DNA of 64,000 nt from Ailanthus altissimus (Eukaryota; Streptophyta; Magnoliopsida; Sapindales; Simaroubaceae): NCBI GenBank assembly GCA_946807835.1, contig OX327686.1, positions 14,942,001 through 15,006,000 of the forward strand. The letters are read 5' to 3'. The position numbers and the translations under genes were made by a program. The notes beneath the pieces are model-generated. The model was not told the origin of the DNA. It saw only the letters and a program-made list of their open reading frames with translations, and did not search any database. This document shows, piece after piece, positions 12,909 to 23,700 of this stretch (positions within the stretch are counted from its first letter, which is position 1; every line of letters begins with the position of its first letter).

Positions 12909-14387
12909 AAAGCACATTGCAATCATTGTGGTAAGTTGATTAGTTGTCATTCAGTGCTTCATGGAACCAATAGTATGTCAAAGAACTTGGAGAGATGTGT
13001 CAAGTATAACAAGAAGTTGATTGATGAGCAACAACAAGTTTTTGGTAAAGAATATACTGAAGAAGAATGAGAGGGTAGTAATACTATATCCAGATGATGA
13101 AGTCAAGCCACATGTCGACAAGCTCTTATTAAAATAGTAGTGATGGGGTGAGTTGCCTTTTAGTTTTATAGATAATGCCAGGTTTCGATATTATAACAGT
13201 GTGACAGTTCCTAGAATTGATGTTTCATCTCATAGAACCATAACAAGAGAGATAGTTGAGTTGTTTGGCTTAAAGAAAGGCTTATTGAAGAATTTAATTA
13301 GTGGGCAATGAGTGAGCTTGATCATTGACATTTTGGACTTCCATTCATAATAATAGTTATATGGTTGTTATAGCTCACTTTATAGATAGTTGTTGGCATT
13401 TGCATAGGAGGATTTTGAGCTTTGCCCTTATTTTAAATCACAAAGGAGATACAATCATGTTGCCTTATCTCATCTGAAGAAGAGATTAAAAAGTCGGAGA
13501 GAATGTTTGTTTGTTTTGAATGGGGAATATATGCATGTGCTTTGTTGTACACACATTTTAAAGTTAATTGTAACAGATAGGTTAAAGGATTTAAATGAGA
13601 GTGTGATTTCTATACGAAATGCAATAAAATATGTTAGATCTTTTGGATCGCGCTTGCAAGCCTTTAAGTATTATGCAAAAAAGGAGAAGATTGAGTATAA
13701 GAAATGAGTCAGAGTAATGACTTTTCTTTGAGAGCCATGGCAAACAAGATGAGGTTAAAATTTGATAAATATTGGGAATCCACAAAGAAGATTAATAAGA
13801 TTTTGATAATAGATACTTTAGTTGATCCACGGTGTAAGATGCAGTTCGTTGAATTTCGTTTTGCGAAACTCTTTGGTAATGACAATGCAAGAATTGAAGA
13901 AATGAAACATCTTAGTAAAAAGTTATTGTTTAGGTTTTTTGAAGTCTATAGTGCATTGCATGGCAAATCACAATATGGTGCATCTACTGCCATTTGTACT
14001 ACTGTTGGTGGTGGGAGTAGTAGTACTAGTAGCATACTTGTTTCACAGTCAAAAGTATCCGGTAGCCCCTCGACCTCACTAGTTCCAGATGTTATGTGGT
14101 GTGATGACCCTTGGAGTGAATACATTAGGCTTGCAGAGGACAATAATGATTTGGAAGAAATGCATGAGGTGAGAAAATACTTAATAGATAAACTTGAGAA
14201 TTCTCGCAACCCGCGTTTTGATGTTTTACAGTGGTGGAGGTTGAATGACGAGAGATATCCGATTTTATCACGTATAGCTAGAGATGTACTTGCTATACCT
14301 ATATCTACTGTGGCCTCTGAGTCAGCTTTTAGTACCGTAGGTCGTATTCTTGATTCATTTCAGAGTTCGTTAATTCTAGGTAGTTGA
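12909..14387 (+). pseudogene. hAT transposase (BED zinc finger and C-terminal dimerisation domain), broken
   Basis: At 12909-13070 a BED-type zinc finger is readable (C-N-H-C spacing, then H and C in LHGTNS…LERC) and closes at a TGA. Around 13147-13280 fragments such as LPFSF and TITREIVELFGL match the central region. At 13507-13707 CCTHILKLIV and IRNAIKYVRS match the RNase-H-like core, and at 13704-14387 an open 227-codon frame holds the C-terminal part. The end of that frame, with FDVLQWWRLN, YPILSRIARDVLAIP and STVASESAFSTVGR, is the hAT dimerisation domain. Several stops and frameshifts make the gene inactive. The preserved C-terminal frame suggests moderate rather than ancient decay. Confidence 0.85.
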
Positions 14388-15059
14388 GGGCTTGATATAT
14401 GGATAAAATTAGATACAATCTTCGCTTTTGGTGGATAAAGCGAAGCGATAAAAAGGATTGCTTGCAGATGTTGAATATTATGACCAACTGAAAATAGGCA
14501 AAACAATATGAATTACTTTTAAAAAAATTCAAATATTCATACTTATGTGCGCACATTTTTACTTGTTTTTTTCTTTTTCGTGTAGAGTTTGCTCATTTGT
14601 CGATGTAAGAGCATCCACGGGCACAAGCAGCAATAAATCATGTTATTCATATTTACTTCGTTGGTAATAAACTAAATTATTGATTTATTTTTTATTCATA
14701 TGTTCCATTAGCATAATAATGTGTTAATTTAATTTTATGCATCCTTGCAGGTTGTTAAATGCCAACCATTGCATTTGCCAAAGATTAACACTTCATAAAT
14801 TATTAAATTTTGGACTTAATCTTTAATTTAATTTGTATTACTTTCTAGAATGTTGTTAATTATTATGTTGTATTGTAGTTGGTTATGATGTGTGGATGTG
14901 AATGTCAATGTGATTATTGTTATTTGTTGGAGAAGTGTGATTTAGAGTTAGTTTAATGATTAGACGATAGAATCAAATATTTAGAATTATGTTAAAGTGT
15001 TACAAGCCTACAATATTTAGCAGGTTATTATAATTCAATCAATGGAATATCAAAAAATA

Positions 15060-16310
15060 AAGAGAAATTCTGTCAAAATTTTCTTAAAAATAAATAAACG
15101 TATTTCAACTAAAAATTGGATTCAAAAATCAAAATGACAACATTTTATGCAACTGGATTTTAAATTGAATGAATCAATTTTAATATTAATCAAATTATAA
15201 TATTTTACATAATTTAATTTTAAATAATAACATTTACGTAATTTAAATCTATAATATTTGATGTAATCGAAATCGAAACAATAGTATTTCAAATTATAAT
15301 ATTTAACGTATTTCAACCAAAATTGAATTTAAAATAATAACATGTTACGTAATTAGATTTGGAATGAATCGATTTCAAAATTTTGGAATGTTAAATAAAC
15401 ATATTTCAACTAGAAATTAGATTTAGAATGACAATAGTTTACGTAATTGGATTTGGAACGAATTGATCTCAAAATTAATTAAATTATAATATTTCACTAT
15501 GTAATTTAATTTTAAATAATGACATTTAACGTAATTCTATGATATATAACTTAATTGAAATCGAAACAATATCTCCAGTTTCAACTTATAATATTTAATG
15601 TATTTCAACTGAAAATTAAATTTAAAATGACAACATTTTACACAATTAGATTTAGAATTGAAACGAATCAATTTTAAAATTAATCAAATTATAATATTTC
15701 ACGTAATTTAATTTCAAATAAGAACATTTAACAAAATTCAAATCCATGATATTTAACGTAATTGAAATAGTATTTCAAATTATAATAGTTAACGTATTTC
15801 AACCCAAAATTAAATTTAAAATGACAACATTTTACGTAATTGGATTTAAAATGAATCGATTTCAAAATTTCAAAATGTCATATATATCTAATTCAACTAG
15901 AAATTAGATTTAGAATGACAACATTTTACGTAATTGAATTTGACGAATCGATCTTAAAATTAATCAAATTATAATATTTCACCATGTATTAATTTAATTT
16001 CAAATAATAATATTAAAAGTAATTCAAATCTATAATATTTGACGTAATTGAAATCGAAACAATATTTTCACTTATAATATTTAATTTAACATATTTAACT
16101 CAAAATTGGATTCAAAATGACTATAACAATATTTTATGACTAAATTTTAATTGAAACGAATTAATTTTAAAATTAATCATATTATAATATTTTACGTAAT
16201 TTATATTCAAATTGAGTTTATAATAATAACATTAATATAATTGAATTTAAAATAATAACATTTGACATAATTGAAATTTAAATATAATTGAATTTTTATT
16301 TATTTTTTAA
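15060..16310. repeat. Diverged AT-rich tandem array inside the hAT element
   Basis: About four units of roughly 210-290 bases repeat in order. Each contains ATTATAATATTT, ACGTATTTCAAC, AATGACAACATTTTACG and a GAAATCGAAACAATA block. The last block starts near 15267, 15558, 15768 and 16048. Units differ by substitutions and indels. No coding signal is present; open frames here are composition artefacts. Confidence 0.65.
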
Positions 16311-16756
16311 AATTAAATTAAAAAACTCCCAACCCGTCTCAAATTATTCTGATCTGTTTCGATTTATCCTAACCTGACCTATCTCGAATCAAATTACGTC
16401 GTTTCAAAATTTTTGTAAAAAAAAAGATTTCCCAACTCATCCCAATGTTAGGTCAGAATTTATCTCGACCTGAAAAATGTCTCAAATAGGACACATTTCG
16501 TCATTTGATCAAATTCGAATAAAGATCAAAAATTTTTAAACTGGACTCAAATTTAAAAATTTCTATCCTTAAATTTAATATTTAAGAATTAAAATTAAAT
16601 AATTAAAAATAAAAAAATAATTTGATGACATAACTCAATAAGTCTGTCGTCTTGTACTCGTGAACCCCGGTACAACAAACTTTCATGTCAGACATCGTCC
16701 ACTTTGGAATTTAGTTGCCACCTCGACACTGCACAATGTTAAAGAAAGAAATAAAC

Positions 16757-16765
16757 TATATAATA
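16757..16765 (+). promoter_or_regulatory. Possible TATA box of the WAV2-like gene
   Basis: TATATAATA lies about 70 bases upstream of the start codon. Spacing leaves room for only a short leader, so this is a candidate, not a mapped promoter. Confidence 0.3.
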
Positions 16766-16833
16766 AAATCATAAACCTCGAGGCTTAGATAAACAGAAAC
16801 AAAAAATCTAAAACGGGCAAAAACGACGGCGGC

Positions 16834-19800
16834 ATGGTATCGTACGTGAATGCATTGCTGTACGGAGTGGGAGGCCTAGTGATGGCTGGGATGGCACTGT
16901 TGGTTGCTTTTCAAGAGAAGCTCGTTTACGTGCCGGTTCTTCCCGGTCTGACCAAGTCATACCCGATTACTCCGGCCCGACTACGGCTCATCTACGAGGA
17001 CGTCTGGCTCCGATCCTCTGATGGTGTTCGTCTTCACGCCTGGTTCATCAAGCTCTTCCCCGATTGCCGAGGTCTGATCCGATCTTTTATACCGCTTTTT
17101 GCCAGACCTATTCGTTCCTTTATTATTTGTTGGATTTTGATGGATAATAGTTAGGTTTTAGTTTTAGTCGAAATTTTATAGCTAAAGCTTTTGATTAGAT
17201 GGAATGGGAGATTTGGAATTCCACACGGCGGTTTTTAGTTAACTTTTAGTTTTCCTTATGATTGTCAATTTGGAGTTGAATCTTGGCTTCATAACGAAGA
17301 AGATAGACTATACAATTATTTTAGCTTCATAAGGAAAGAAGATAGACTCTTAAGTTATTCAACTGAAGTTCGATTCAGTGAGACCGGACCTGGTCTTAAT
17401 CTTTTTAATTGAGGATAAGGGTTTTGGGGGGAGCTTATTTTTTATCATTGTTTTGTTGTTTGAACAAGGAAAGGGAAAGGATATCTGTGGGCTTTTGATG
17501 AAGATTGGATGTTGCGATAACAAGAACGAGAGAGTAATGGCATTTACAATATTTAATTTACTCATCAATTTTCAGCTGTTTTAGGGTATTACCGTAAAAG
17601 TTATTTCATTTGCATTGAGGCTGCTGTTAATTGTTGCGCTGTTGATAAACTCTTTTATAATGAATTATAAAATTGTTGTTTCCATCTGTTTGTTCATAGA
17701 AGATAGCAGTTATTTTTGAAGTATTGCTGCTCTTCTAGGCTTAAATAGTTATATTGCTTTTGCAGGTCCGACTATTCTTTTTTTCCAAGAAAATGCTGGA
17801 AGTATCCTTATATACATCGCTTTAGTTTGGGGAACTTGCATTAGATCTCTGTTAAATTTTAGTTTGCATTTCTTGTGAACTTCAGTTGGCAGTAGGTTCT
17901 GTTTATTGTCTTGTTTCTCTTGGCAGTGTCCTTAACTATTGACCTGCAGATATTGCACATCGTCTTGAAATGGTTTGCATAATGTTGCAGAGGTTGCATT
18001 GCAATGTGTTCATGCTTTCATATCGAGGGTGTGTACTGCTCTATCATGAGCAAATGTTATTCTTGTCTAGACTTCTTTGTTTTTAATATCAGGGATACAT
18101 AAGCTATGGTCTACTTGGATGGACAGTGACGATTCATTTATACATGCAGTTATGGAGCAAGTGACGGCTATCCTTCTCAGCATGGAATTACTAGAGATGC
18201 TCAGGTGTGCTTTTCTATTAAATAATATGTTATTGACTTCCCAATCTATTGTTCTATAAACGAGCAATGTTCTCATTTGCCCATGTTTTATCTTTTCTTC
18301 TGCTTAGGCTGCATTGGACCATCTTTCACAAAGGACTGACATTGACACATCTAGAATAATTGTCTTTGGGAGATCATTGGGAGGTGCGGTTGGAGCTGTG
18401 CTTACTAAAAACAATCCTGATAAGGTACCACACTAGCCAATTAGAAGTTTTCTGCTGTCCTTTCTTTTCCCACCTTTCATGGTCCATTCGATTACCATCC
18501 CATGGTTTAAGTTCTTCAGTTGTCCAATATTTTTGTATGGGTTGGCCAGAATAGTAATATAAGTAAACAGAATCAAAGTATTTGTCATACACTGGATATA
18601 TAATGGAAGAGCACACTTTTTACATCCCCAAATGGTTGAGACAATGGCTATGTCCAGTTGGGGCGATTGTCATAGTCTCTAATGTGTGTGCCTATTACAG
18701 AACAATTTGAATGAATGTAAATGTGGAATGAATTATGATAGCATTTCTTTACCCATTATGGCTGCAGCTGGTTTTTCTCTGGAGATGCATTGTCTCGGCT
18801 ATTTTGTGGGTTCTATGGTTGGAAAGAAGTAAATGCATGTTACGAAGTCAAATGGAATAAGAAGTGGCACCATTTTAGAATTCTATTTAGTTGTAGATAT
18901 TCTATTTCCTGTTTAAAATAAATCTTCTTTTAGATATTGTTATCATTAATTAAATATTTTAGGATTATCTTTCTTTAGATATTATAGGATTATCTTTTTA
19001 GATATTATTATAGGATTATCTTTTTTTAGATATTATTATCATCCCCTCAATAGTTGGAATTCTGGTTGCTTGACAGTGTATTTAAAGGACCTAAGCTATC
19101 AATGAAAAGGCAAGCAAAAACATTATTAAATTGTGAGATCAGTGAGCTCTCTCTTAAATTGAGCTCTCATTGTTACAAGTTATCAAAATAGGGAGAGGTA
19201 GGAAAAATCCTAACAAATCCCCTTCTCGGGTTGAATTCAAACGCAGTCCTGAAGTATCACGACCCATTACTCGATCCAAAACAAAAGCAACTAACAATTT
19301 GGTATTAGAGCAGGAGGTAATGGGGGAAAAGCGCACTTTGCAGGGGCAATTCGAAGAGTTCCTCGAAATCTACAAAAGTGAACAAGCAGCCACCCACACT
19401 CGTTTTCAAACCATGGCCGCACAACTCGAGCAAATTACACTCTCATTACACACCCAAAAACTAGATACCGAATCCCAAAATGAAAGCCACAACCATTCCC
19501 CCCAAATCAACAACAGCAATGTCAATCTGAATAACCACAACCATACACACCAAACCAACAACACCAACCCAAATCATCGCTAACCTTTACCTAGATACAC
19601 CAAAATTGATTTTCCTCATTTTAATAGGAATATAGAACCCTTGGGTTGGCTCAATCGTTGTGAAACTTTCTTTTTGCATCTAAACACTCTAGAAGCAGAC
19701 AAAGTGCACTTGGTCGCCATACACTTAGAAGAGGATGCCATATTGTGGTACCTAAAAATTGCCCGAGACAAGCCACACTTAACTTGGGAAGAATTCAAAC

Positions 19801-22800
19801 AAAATTGCATACTGCGATTTGGGTCCCTAATTGGAAGAAACATACTGGGAACACTGTCCAAACTTAAACAGACAAATTCAGTGGAGCAATATCAATGCCA
19901 ATTTCAGAAGATTTCTGCCCAAACTCATTCTCTAACTTTTGAACAGGAAATGCAGATTTTTGTGAGCGGATTGCGGGAAGATATTGCAGTGGAAGTGGAA
20001 CTTCACCACCAACCCGACTTATCCACTGCAAGACTCTATGAACGACGAAGCTTAGTTGGACAAAACACCACACCAACAATTCACATAGGGGAAGGGAATT
20101 CTATTCACATACTCGTGGAACCAGGTGCCCGAAATTCCCCATTCATTCAGCGCCTTACAAGAGCTGAGATGGAAGATAGAAGGGCAAAGGGTCTCTGCTT
20201 CAACTGTGATGAGCGATTTATTCCAGGTCACAAATGCAAAAAATTATTTTGGTTAGAAGGGATCGAGGAAGAATCGGCCATGGAGGGCAACATCCTAGAA
20301 TCCGAAATATCATTACATGCTATTTCAGGGACTCAAAATCGTGGACCAACATCCTACCTTTGTGCTTGAGGTCAAGCGTGCTGTGGAGGGAAGGAGTAAT
20401 GTTACGAAGTCAAATGGAATAAGAAGTGACACCATTTCATAATTCTATTTAGTTGCAGATATTCTATTTTTTTGTTTAAAATAAATCTTCTTTTAGATAT
20501 TGTTATCATTAATTAAATATTTTAGGATTATCTTTCTTTAGATATTATAGGATTATCTTTCTTTAGATATTATAAGATTATATTTCTTTAGATATTATAG
20601 GATTATCTTTTTAGATATTATTATAAGATTATCTTTCTTTAGATATTATTATTATCCCTTCAATAGTAGGAATTATTGTTGCTTGACAGTGTATTTAAAG
20701 GACCTAAGCTATCAATGAAAAGGCAAGCAAAAACATTATTAAATTGTGAGATCAGTGAGCTCTCTCTTAAATTGAGCTCTCATTGTTACAAGTTATCAAA
20801 ATAGGGAGAGGTAGGAAAAATCCTAACAAGTCCTCTTCCCGGGTTGAATTCAAATGCAATCCTGAAGTATCTCGACCCATTACTCGATCCAAAACAAAAG
20901 CAACTAACAATGCATTTTTGGTCAAGATAGAGAAGCAAACTTAGGCAGCTATTGGAAAGAATTCGTCTTTATGCATCGCTATAGGCTTTGATTTCAAAAG
21001 ATTTTCAAGATTCTTTTTTTCCCTGTATACATTTAAATTGGGAATGGGTTCTAAGATAATTTTGTATAGTTTAGATTTGGTTTAAAATTGGAAATTCTTT
21101 TTATTACTATCATTATTTTGGGTTCCAATCTCTTGTTTTTGGTTCTCTTCATGGACATCTAATCCACTTTTTGTTTCTTCTTTCTTTTTCTTTAATGAAT
21201 TCTTCTTCGTTTCTTACCCAAAACAAAAAAAAAAAGAAAAAAGAAAAAAGAGATTGCTAAAGCAAGATTTGCCATACTGTAAGATTTCAACTGTCTTATT
21301 TCTTTATCTTTTGACTTGTATCTATCTTTATATTAGAATGTCCAAATTTCAATATGATACTTCTATGGTATATAAGCTTCTCATAGATTTTATTAATCAT
21401 GTAGCTCTATATTTTTTCTATCAATATAATCAATCCATTCAAACAAATAGAAGAAAGCAATAACAATATGATGTTCCTATGGCTATTTTGTGTGGCTTTA
21501 GTATGATTCCTCCTTTTTTTCAGTTTATTATGATTGCTTGATGTGTTGAAAATCTGCTTTTGGCACACATGTTATATGATCATTTAATTAACTGGAGGTC
21601 TTGGTAATAAAGCTCTTTTATGTTTATGCACCTCTGTTTTCAGTGAGGTGCCTTTGTGATTTTCCCTCTACCCAAAATCTTGCAGTCTTCAAATTTTTGG
21701 TCTGCCTTTGTTTTGCAGATCACTGCAATGATACTGGAGAATACTTTCTCATCTATCCTGGACATGGCTGGAGTTCTGCTGCCATTCCTGAAGTGGTTTA
21801 TTGGGAGCAGTGGTTCAAATGGGCCCAAAGTTCTTAATTTTCTTGTACGTTCTCCATGGAGTACTATTGATGTTGTCGGCGAGGTGAGTCTTGTTAGTTT
21901 ATGCTCTTGCTGTGCATCACTAACTGTTCAAGCTCCAAAGATAGTGCAAATGAATGAATCTCTATGTTGTGATGTTGGACGTTTGGTTACCCTAGTCCAC
22001 ATGGTCATAAGATGTATCAGCCTAACTTAACTAAATTCATACTTGTTGCATGCCAGCATTATTATACTGCATTACTTTTCTATGTTGTGAACCTATTTTC
22101 AGTACTTTGTTTGCATTTCTAGAGAATGTTAAAACAATGAATGAGTGCTTATTTGCCTCTTCTTCTGCTGTTATCTTGATTGTTCTTCACTTTGTTCACA
22201 AGGCTTTGCAAACTCTCTGCAGATTAAGCAGCCGATCCTTTTTCTATCTGGTTTGCAAGATGAGATGGTTCCTCCATCTCACATGCAAATGCTGTATGCT
22301 AAAGCAGCTGCTCGTAACAAGAACTGCAAGTTTGTAGAATTTCCCACTGGCATGCATATGGATACTTGGCTGGCTGGTGGTGATCAGTATTGGAGGATGA
22401 TGCAGCAGTTCATGGCAGAACATGTTCCAGAGAAAAAGGAAAATGAATCATCAGGCAATGACAATGGTATTCTTTTTCCCTGAATCTTCCTATGACCTTA
22501 TACTGCGAATTACATCAACCACTATAAAAAGGGGTAACAGTTTCACTGAGGTATTATCAAAATAAATAAATAATAATATATATATATATGTATAAAAAGA
22601 GAAACTCCCTGAAACTAATTTTATTGGTTTGTTTTGGCCTCATGTTATGATGGTCCTTTTATACCCCAATGTATTGTTCTGTTGAGGGCTTCAGTTGATG
22701 ATCTGCCCAAGTATAGATTCTACTTATGTTATATTCTGAGAAGTAACCTTTTTCATCATTGCGAATGCTCTCCGTGCAGTTGAACCATGAAAGTTCTCCT

Positions 22801-23059
22801 ATCCTGAATAAACTTAGTTTAGATATCACATTATGCCTTTGTGGCTTTCACTTTACCTAACCTCAAATTGCTTGTCTTTGGTTACTTATCCTCAGTTGGA
22901 TGTGTGAAAAATATTGACCCTCTGATGCTATAATTAGTGTCCAACTTTTCTGTTGAAATTACATATATAGCTACAGGGGCCAACACTGACTATTCACAAA
23001 TCCATTATTCACCTCTGATGTTTTACTTAATGCTGCTTTCAGATTTTGAGGGGAGGTGA
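16834..23059 (+). CDS. WAV2: Alpha/beta-hydrolase, WAV2/BEM46 (ABHD13-like) family
   Basis: Predicted exons are 16834-17071, 17766-17801, 17950-18028, 18150-18204, 18308-18424, 21719-21883, 22223-22466 and 23043-23059. All introns are GT-AG and the joined frame is 951 bases, 316 residues plus stop, the usual length of this family. The N terminus has one hydrophobic segment (about residues 3-26), consistent with a membrane anchor. The nucleophile motif FGRSLGG is in exon 5. Exon 7 carries the LSGLQDEMVPP loop with the acid residue, and GMHMDTW supplies the histidine. In Arabidopsis the WAV2 protein is a plasma-membrane/endomembrane protein that restrains root bending; the substrate is unknown. 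Intron 5 (18425-21718) is enlarged by a gag-only retrotransposon. If the last intron is not removed, translation ends at 22483 instead. Confidence 0.9.
18838..19296 (+). repeat. 5' LTR of the gag-only element
   Basis: It begins TGTTACGAAG and ends CAACTAACA. It contains three tandem copies of a roughly 25-base unit (GGATTATCTTTCTTTAGATA-type) near 18960-19035 and a TATTTAAAG box near 19079. By eye about twenty substitutions separate it from the 3' LTR, apart from repeat number. Confidence 0.88.
19300..19311 (+). other. Primer binding site (initiator Met tRNA type)
   Basis: TGGTATTAGAGC lies three bases after the 5' LTR. It matches the common plant primer site TGGTATCAGAGC except for one C-to-T change. 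Confidence 0.85.
19320..20369 (+). pseudogene. Gag of the gag-only element (one in-frame stop)
   Basis: The ATG at 19320 lies just after the primer site. The frame stops at TAA 19581-19583, then reads on in the same frame to TGA 20367-20369, about 350 codons in all. The N-terminal third contains Gln/Asn/His-rich sequence. The central part (LGWLNRCETFF, WYLKIARDKPHLTWEEF, FGSLIG) is the retrotransposon Gag capsid domain of Ty3/gypsy type. Near the C terminus CFNCDERFIPGHKCK is a zinc-knuckle-like motif. Gag packages element RNA into particles. A single stop in an otherwise open frame argues for recent decay or for occasional readthrough. Confidence 0.85.
20382..20399 (+). other. Polypurine tract of the gag-only element
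   Basis: GTGGAGGGAAGGAGTAA sits directly before the 3' LTR, the expected place for priming plus-strand synthesis. Confidence 0.75.
20400..20909 (+). repeat. 3' LTR of the gag-only element
   Basis: It has the same ends as the 5' LTR but is 51 bases longer, because the roughly 25-base tandem unit is present five times instead of three (20520-20650). It is followed at once by the ATGCA target duplication. Confidence 0.88.
20915..21718 (+). other. Rest of WAV2-like intron 5
   Basis: T-rich intron sequence with an A/G-rich run at about 21225-21250. No coding or repeat structure was recognised. It ends in a TTTGTTTTGCAG acceptor. Confidence 0.6.
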
Positions 23060-23700
23060 CTGGTTGGCATCTGAACTGAGATTTAATTGATTTGCTCACA
23101 GCAGGATCTCAAACTATTTTCTGAAGTTGCAGTGGTTGGATGCTAACTGTCAGGAATTGCTGCTTGCTGAGACCCAATGAACCATTCAGATCTCTGAAGA
23201 GTTTTCGTTGGATACTCCATTAGACACCGAAGCAATGTGAATGCCCATTAGTAACACTATGACTTTGACTTAAATACCTGATGAATTCTGACTTATTCCT
23301 TGTACCAAATAAAAAGTCTGAAAATGCAATTATGTGCCTTGCATTCATATATATACCCTCGGATTGTTTGTATCTTAAATTTCATCGGGTAGGATAACTG
23401 TTGGCCTCGGAACTTGTGCTCGGACATTTTAAGTATATTAAAGTTTTGTTTATATTATCTTTATTTCTTGCTGCACCAGTAACCTAAGTAGTTACGACAT
23501 TGAGAGATACACAAGAAGGTTATTTTGGATTAAACCCTTCTTATTAACCTCGAGTTGGTCTGAAAGAAGACATACAGTCGGTACAAGTTGCAGCGGTTGT
23601 TTTATGCTGATACGGCAAATAACTTGCCAAAATTCAGCTTGTGCACATTTTTACTTGAGAGGACCCCGTTGTATGATCTAATGAGTTGGCGCTATATTAG
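23060..23700 (+). other. 3' untranslated region and flank of the WAV2-like gene
   Basis: AATAAA at 23308-23313, about 250 bases after the stop, is a likely polyadenylation signal. Nothing further is recognised up to the foldback element. Confidence 0.45.

Larger units (their letters stand above)
10081..16570 (+). mobile_element. hAT-superfamily DNA transposon, decayed
   Basis: The left edge TAAGGGTGGGTAG and the right edge (…CTATCCTTA, reverse complement TAAGGATAG) form a weak terminal inverted repeat. Both sub-terminal regions carry repeats of the CGGGTCGGG or CAACCCG type common in plant hAT elements. A transposase remnant on the plus strand lies between. No clear 8-bp target duplication was seen, so edges may be off by some bases. 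A solo LTR (about 11472-12846) and an AT-rich repeat array (about 15060-16310) lie inside. A 90-residue open frame on the minus strand at 10351-10611 has no recognised similarity. Confidence 0.7.
18833..20914 (+). mobile_element. Gag-only LTR retrotransposon (TR-GAG-like) in intron 5 of the WAV2-like gene
   Basis: The complete structure is visible: target duplication ATGCA at 18833-18837 and 20910-20914, LTRs at 18838-19296 (459 bp) and 20400-20909 (510 bp), a primer site complementary to initiator Met tRNA at 19300-19311, one gag frame, and a purine-rich tract next to the 3' LTR. There is no protease, reverse transcriptase or integrase. This matches the published class of terminal-repeat retrotransposons carrying only gag. 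It must have been mobilised by enzymes from another element. It lies in the same orientation as the host gene. Gag has one premature stop. Confidence 0.9.

Noticed and set aside
20520..20650. Regular 25-base repeats that look array-like
   Set aside because: The units are adjacent without spacers and lie inside an LTR of a plant retroelement. This is not a CRISPR array.
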